From Zerene cesonia (taxonomy: Eukaryota > Arthropoda > Insecta > Lepidoptera > Pieridae), in NCBI RefSeq assembly GCF_012273895.1, contig NC_052106.1, positions 6,138,001 to 6,202,000 on the forward strand: a stretch of 64,000 bases of DNA, given 5' to 3'. A program made the translations under genes and the position numbers. Positions 62,168 through 64,000 of this stretch are shown one piece after another; positions within the stretch are counted from its first letter, which is position 1; each line of letters starts with the position of its first letter. The notes below the pieces were generated by a model, which was not told where the DNA came from, ran no database searches, and saw only the letters and a list, made by a program, of their open reading frames with translations.

Positions 62168-62733
62168 AAGTAGGATAGTAGAACTATTAGACTTTTTATT
62201 ATATTACTTAAATTGTAGTCTTACAAATGAATTCTAAACATTGCTGTACATCTAACGTAAAATTTGCCATTGAAATTACATTATCACCTTCCAGAAACAT
62301 CGTCATTAAATAATAAGGCGACGGTATTACATCTGTAACGTTAGCCCGATCCTGAAAGTGGGTCAAGAAGACCTTTACAAATGTATCATGCTAAATAATC
62401 AAAATAATTTTAATAATCTTTTATTCGAACTAAGAGTCAAATATTTACTACAGCGTTATCTTTAATAATATTAGCAAGATGTATTTAATTGGTGTGTTTA
62501 ATGTATGAGATACATTCAAAAAAGTTCTAAATCAATATATGAAAAATGTTTTAGCAGGTAGTTAGCTTCACGTTGTGATACACGGACTATTATGATTTGT
62601 ATCCAATATTTATATGCAATGATACTTATAAAAAATATTACGCAATAAAACCATGCATTTTTTTGTCATATTTATACGTTTACTGTACTTTAGTATCTAC
62701 AGTTTTTCAAATGTTTTAATTTATTGAAACACT

Positions 62734-63021
62734 AGCTGCGCCCCGTGGTTTCACCCGCGTAAGTTCGTATTCCATAGGAATATCGGGATATAAAGTTGTC
62801 TATGTTTAATTTTTAGTTTTATAACATTGAAATGCTTTTAAAAAAAATTCTCAAGTTTAAAAATTTATCAAGTTGTCTGTATTATTCCAGTTATCCATCT
62901 ATCTACGTACCAAATTTCATTGCAATCGGTTAGGTAGTTTTTGCATGAAAGGGTTACAAACATACACATACACATAGGTACATCCATCCTCACAAACTTT
63001 CGCATTTATAATATTAGTAAA
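62734..63021 (+). repeat. AGCTGCG-family repeat interrupted by a 68-bp insertion
   Basis: 'ctagctgcgccccgtggttt' to 'ataatattagtaaa'. The copy is about 80 bp longer than its relatives because of the insert at 62802-62869 and its target duplication. Confidence 0.85.
62802..62869 (-). mobile_element. 68-bp hairpin mini-element with 9-bp target duplication
   Basis: Flanked by exact direct repeats AAGTTGTCT at 62793-62801 and 62870-62878, where the host repeat has a single AAGTTGCCT-like site. On the minus strand the insert contains 'aaagcatttcaatgttataa' and 'aactaaaaatta', matching the 49-bp direct repeats at 20796 and 21085, so all three are one family. Confidence 0.75.
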
Positions 63022-64000
63022 ATTTTCAGTAACACACATGCTTTATAAACAACAATTAGATCATCGTTCAGATAATCAGTCTGTTAGATAAACATTTTTC
63101 TAATAGTACAAGTATACATCTATGTATCTATTTACAAGTATTGTATAATATATTTACACTAATGACATCATATATTATACAAACATGTACACAGTATAAA
63201 GGATATCTTTACCGGAAAGACGTGTATATAAATATTCAATTTGTGTACTTAGAAGATGCATAAATATGCGTGTTTGATTGATCTTCAGATATAAAATGAA
63301 TTCCGTTTGAATTCAATAGAACCTTGGAAGGGAAACTTACGAATGTTTGTCTTTCTAAAACTCAGTCATATTCATATCAGTGCTATTTGATTTTTCTTTT
63401 TGTTTTTTAATTTTCAAATAATGCAGCTAATACATTTTTTTTCACATTCGTGTAGAAGCGTGCTCGACTCCCACATTAGATAATGTTCAGATGAACAAAT
63501 AATAGTAATATATCCTTATATGATGAACACACTCGGATGAAAATGTCCATTGAAATAAGACGTTCTAAGCGGACAGCTGATATATCTTAGGAACTTTTAA
63601 ACTAAAATCACCAATCAAGTATCACTTCTCTTGTATTCATAGCTTAATTACCCTGAAGGTACTCGTTCAATCAATTTGAATATTGTGTGAAATGCATACA
63701 TAATAGAGCTCATGAGGCAGACATAATGACTTGATGGTTTAAACAGGCAGGGGTAATGACATCGGTTCGATACTCATAGACCCCTAGTACCTATTGTTCA
63801 CGGAAATAAGGTAATGATTGTGAAAATGTAGTTAAGTTGTTTTCTATTAAACTACTCTCACATTAGGTAGTTATAAATGGGAAAGTGTAAGTTATTGATC
63901 AGCGAACTAGGCTGAAATTTATTTCATATAGCCTTTAGATTGTGCTATGGTATCCGTATATACTTAATAGTACCAACTACCAGATTAAATTATAATTTAA
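63022..64000. other. AT-rich non-coding DNA
   Basis: Apart from the SINE scrap at 63453-63474, I see no exon, repeat or motif here. Confidence 0.5.
63453..63474 (-). repeat. SINE-like element, terminal scrap
   Basis: 'gaagcgtgctcgactcccac' equals the extreme 5' end of the SINE family in reverse orientation. Confidence 0.5.

Overview
The window is nuclear DNA of an insect, almost certainly a moth or butterfly (Lepidoptera). The genes are split by many short GT-AG introns, intergenic DNA is AT-rich, and the non-coding DNA is filled with short interspersed repeat families that I recognise from lepidopteran genomes. One run of 89 N (45270-45358) shows that this is a draft assembly.

I can support five protein-coding genes. 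(1) A secreted pancreatic-type lipase on the minus strand, 5492-8596, with a candidate first exon at 12402-12447 and its last exon not found. (2) A C3HC4 RING-finger protein with a long Lys/Glu-rich tail on the plus strand, 13841-18071, with a candidate 18-nt start exon at 12924-12941. (3) NDUFB5 (SGDH), a complex I accessory subunit, on the minus strand, 20237-22482, complete at 190 residues. (4) The insect orthologue of ARFGEF3/BIG3 on the plus strand, 23276-35566, with 24 exons that join in phase into 2086 residues. (5) RECK, a GPI-anchored cysteine-rich protein with Kazal motifs, on the minus strand, 36065-46107, with 15 exons joining in phase into 896 residues; only the signal-peptide exon(s) are missing.

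Layout: lipase and RING gene starts are probably divergent around 12.45-12.92 kb. The RING gene and NDUFB5 are tail to tail. NDUFB5 and ARFGEF3 are head to head with 793 bp between start codons. ARFGEF3 and RECK are tail to tail with poly(A) signals only about 25 bp apart. From 46.1 kb to the end I find no host gene. That stretch is intergenic DNA or the long first intron of RECK, and holds repeats, including a 638-bp hAT transposon remnant with an exact 8-bp target duplication. The five genes are functionally unrelated neighbours, not a pathway.

I did not find a convincing new multi-gene system. The most notable points are: paired loss in RECK of the two cysteines expected to form the C3-C6 disulphide of Kazal domain 1; a Sec7-like region in ARFGEF3 without the catalytic glutamate loop; a 6-codon upstream ORF ending one base before the ARFGEF3 start; a GC-AG intron; a 68-bp hairpin mini-element with a 9-bp target duplication, relatives of which form a perfect 49-bp direct repeat around a tRNA-like insert; and sharp exon-to-exon switches between very GC-rich and AT-rich coding sequence.
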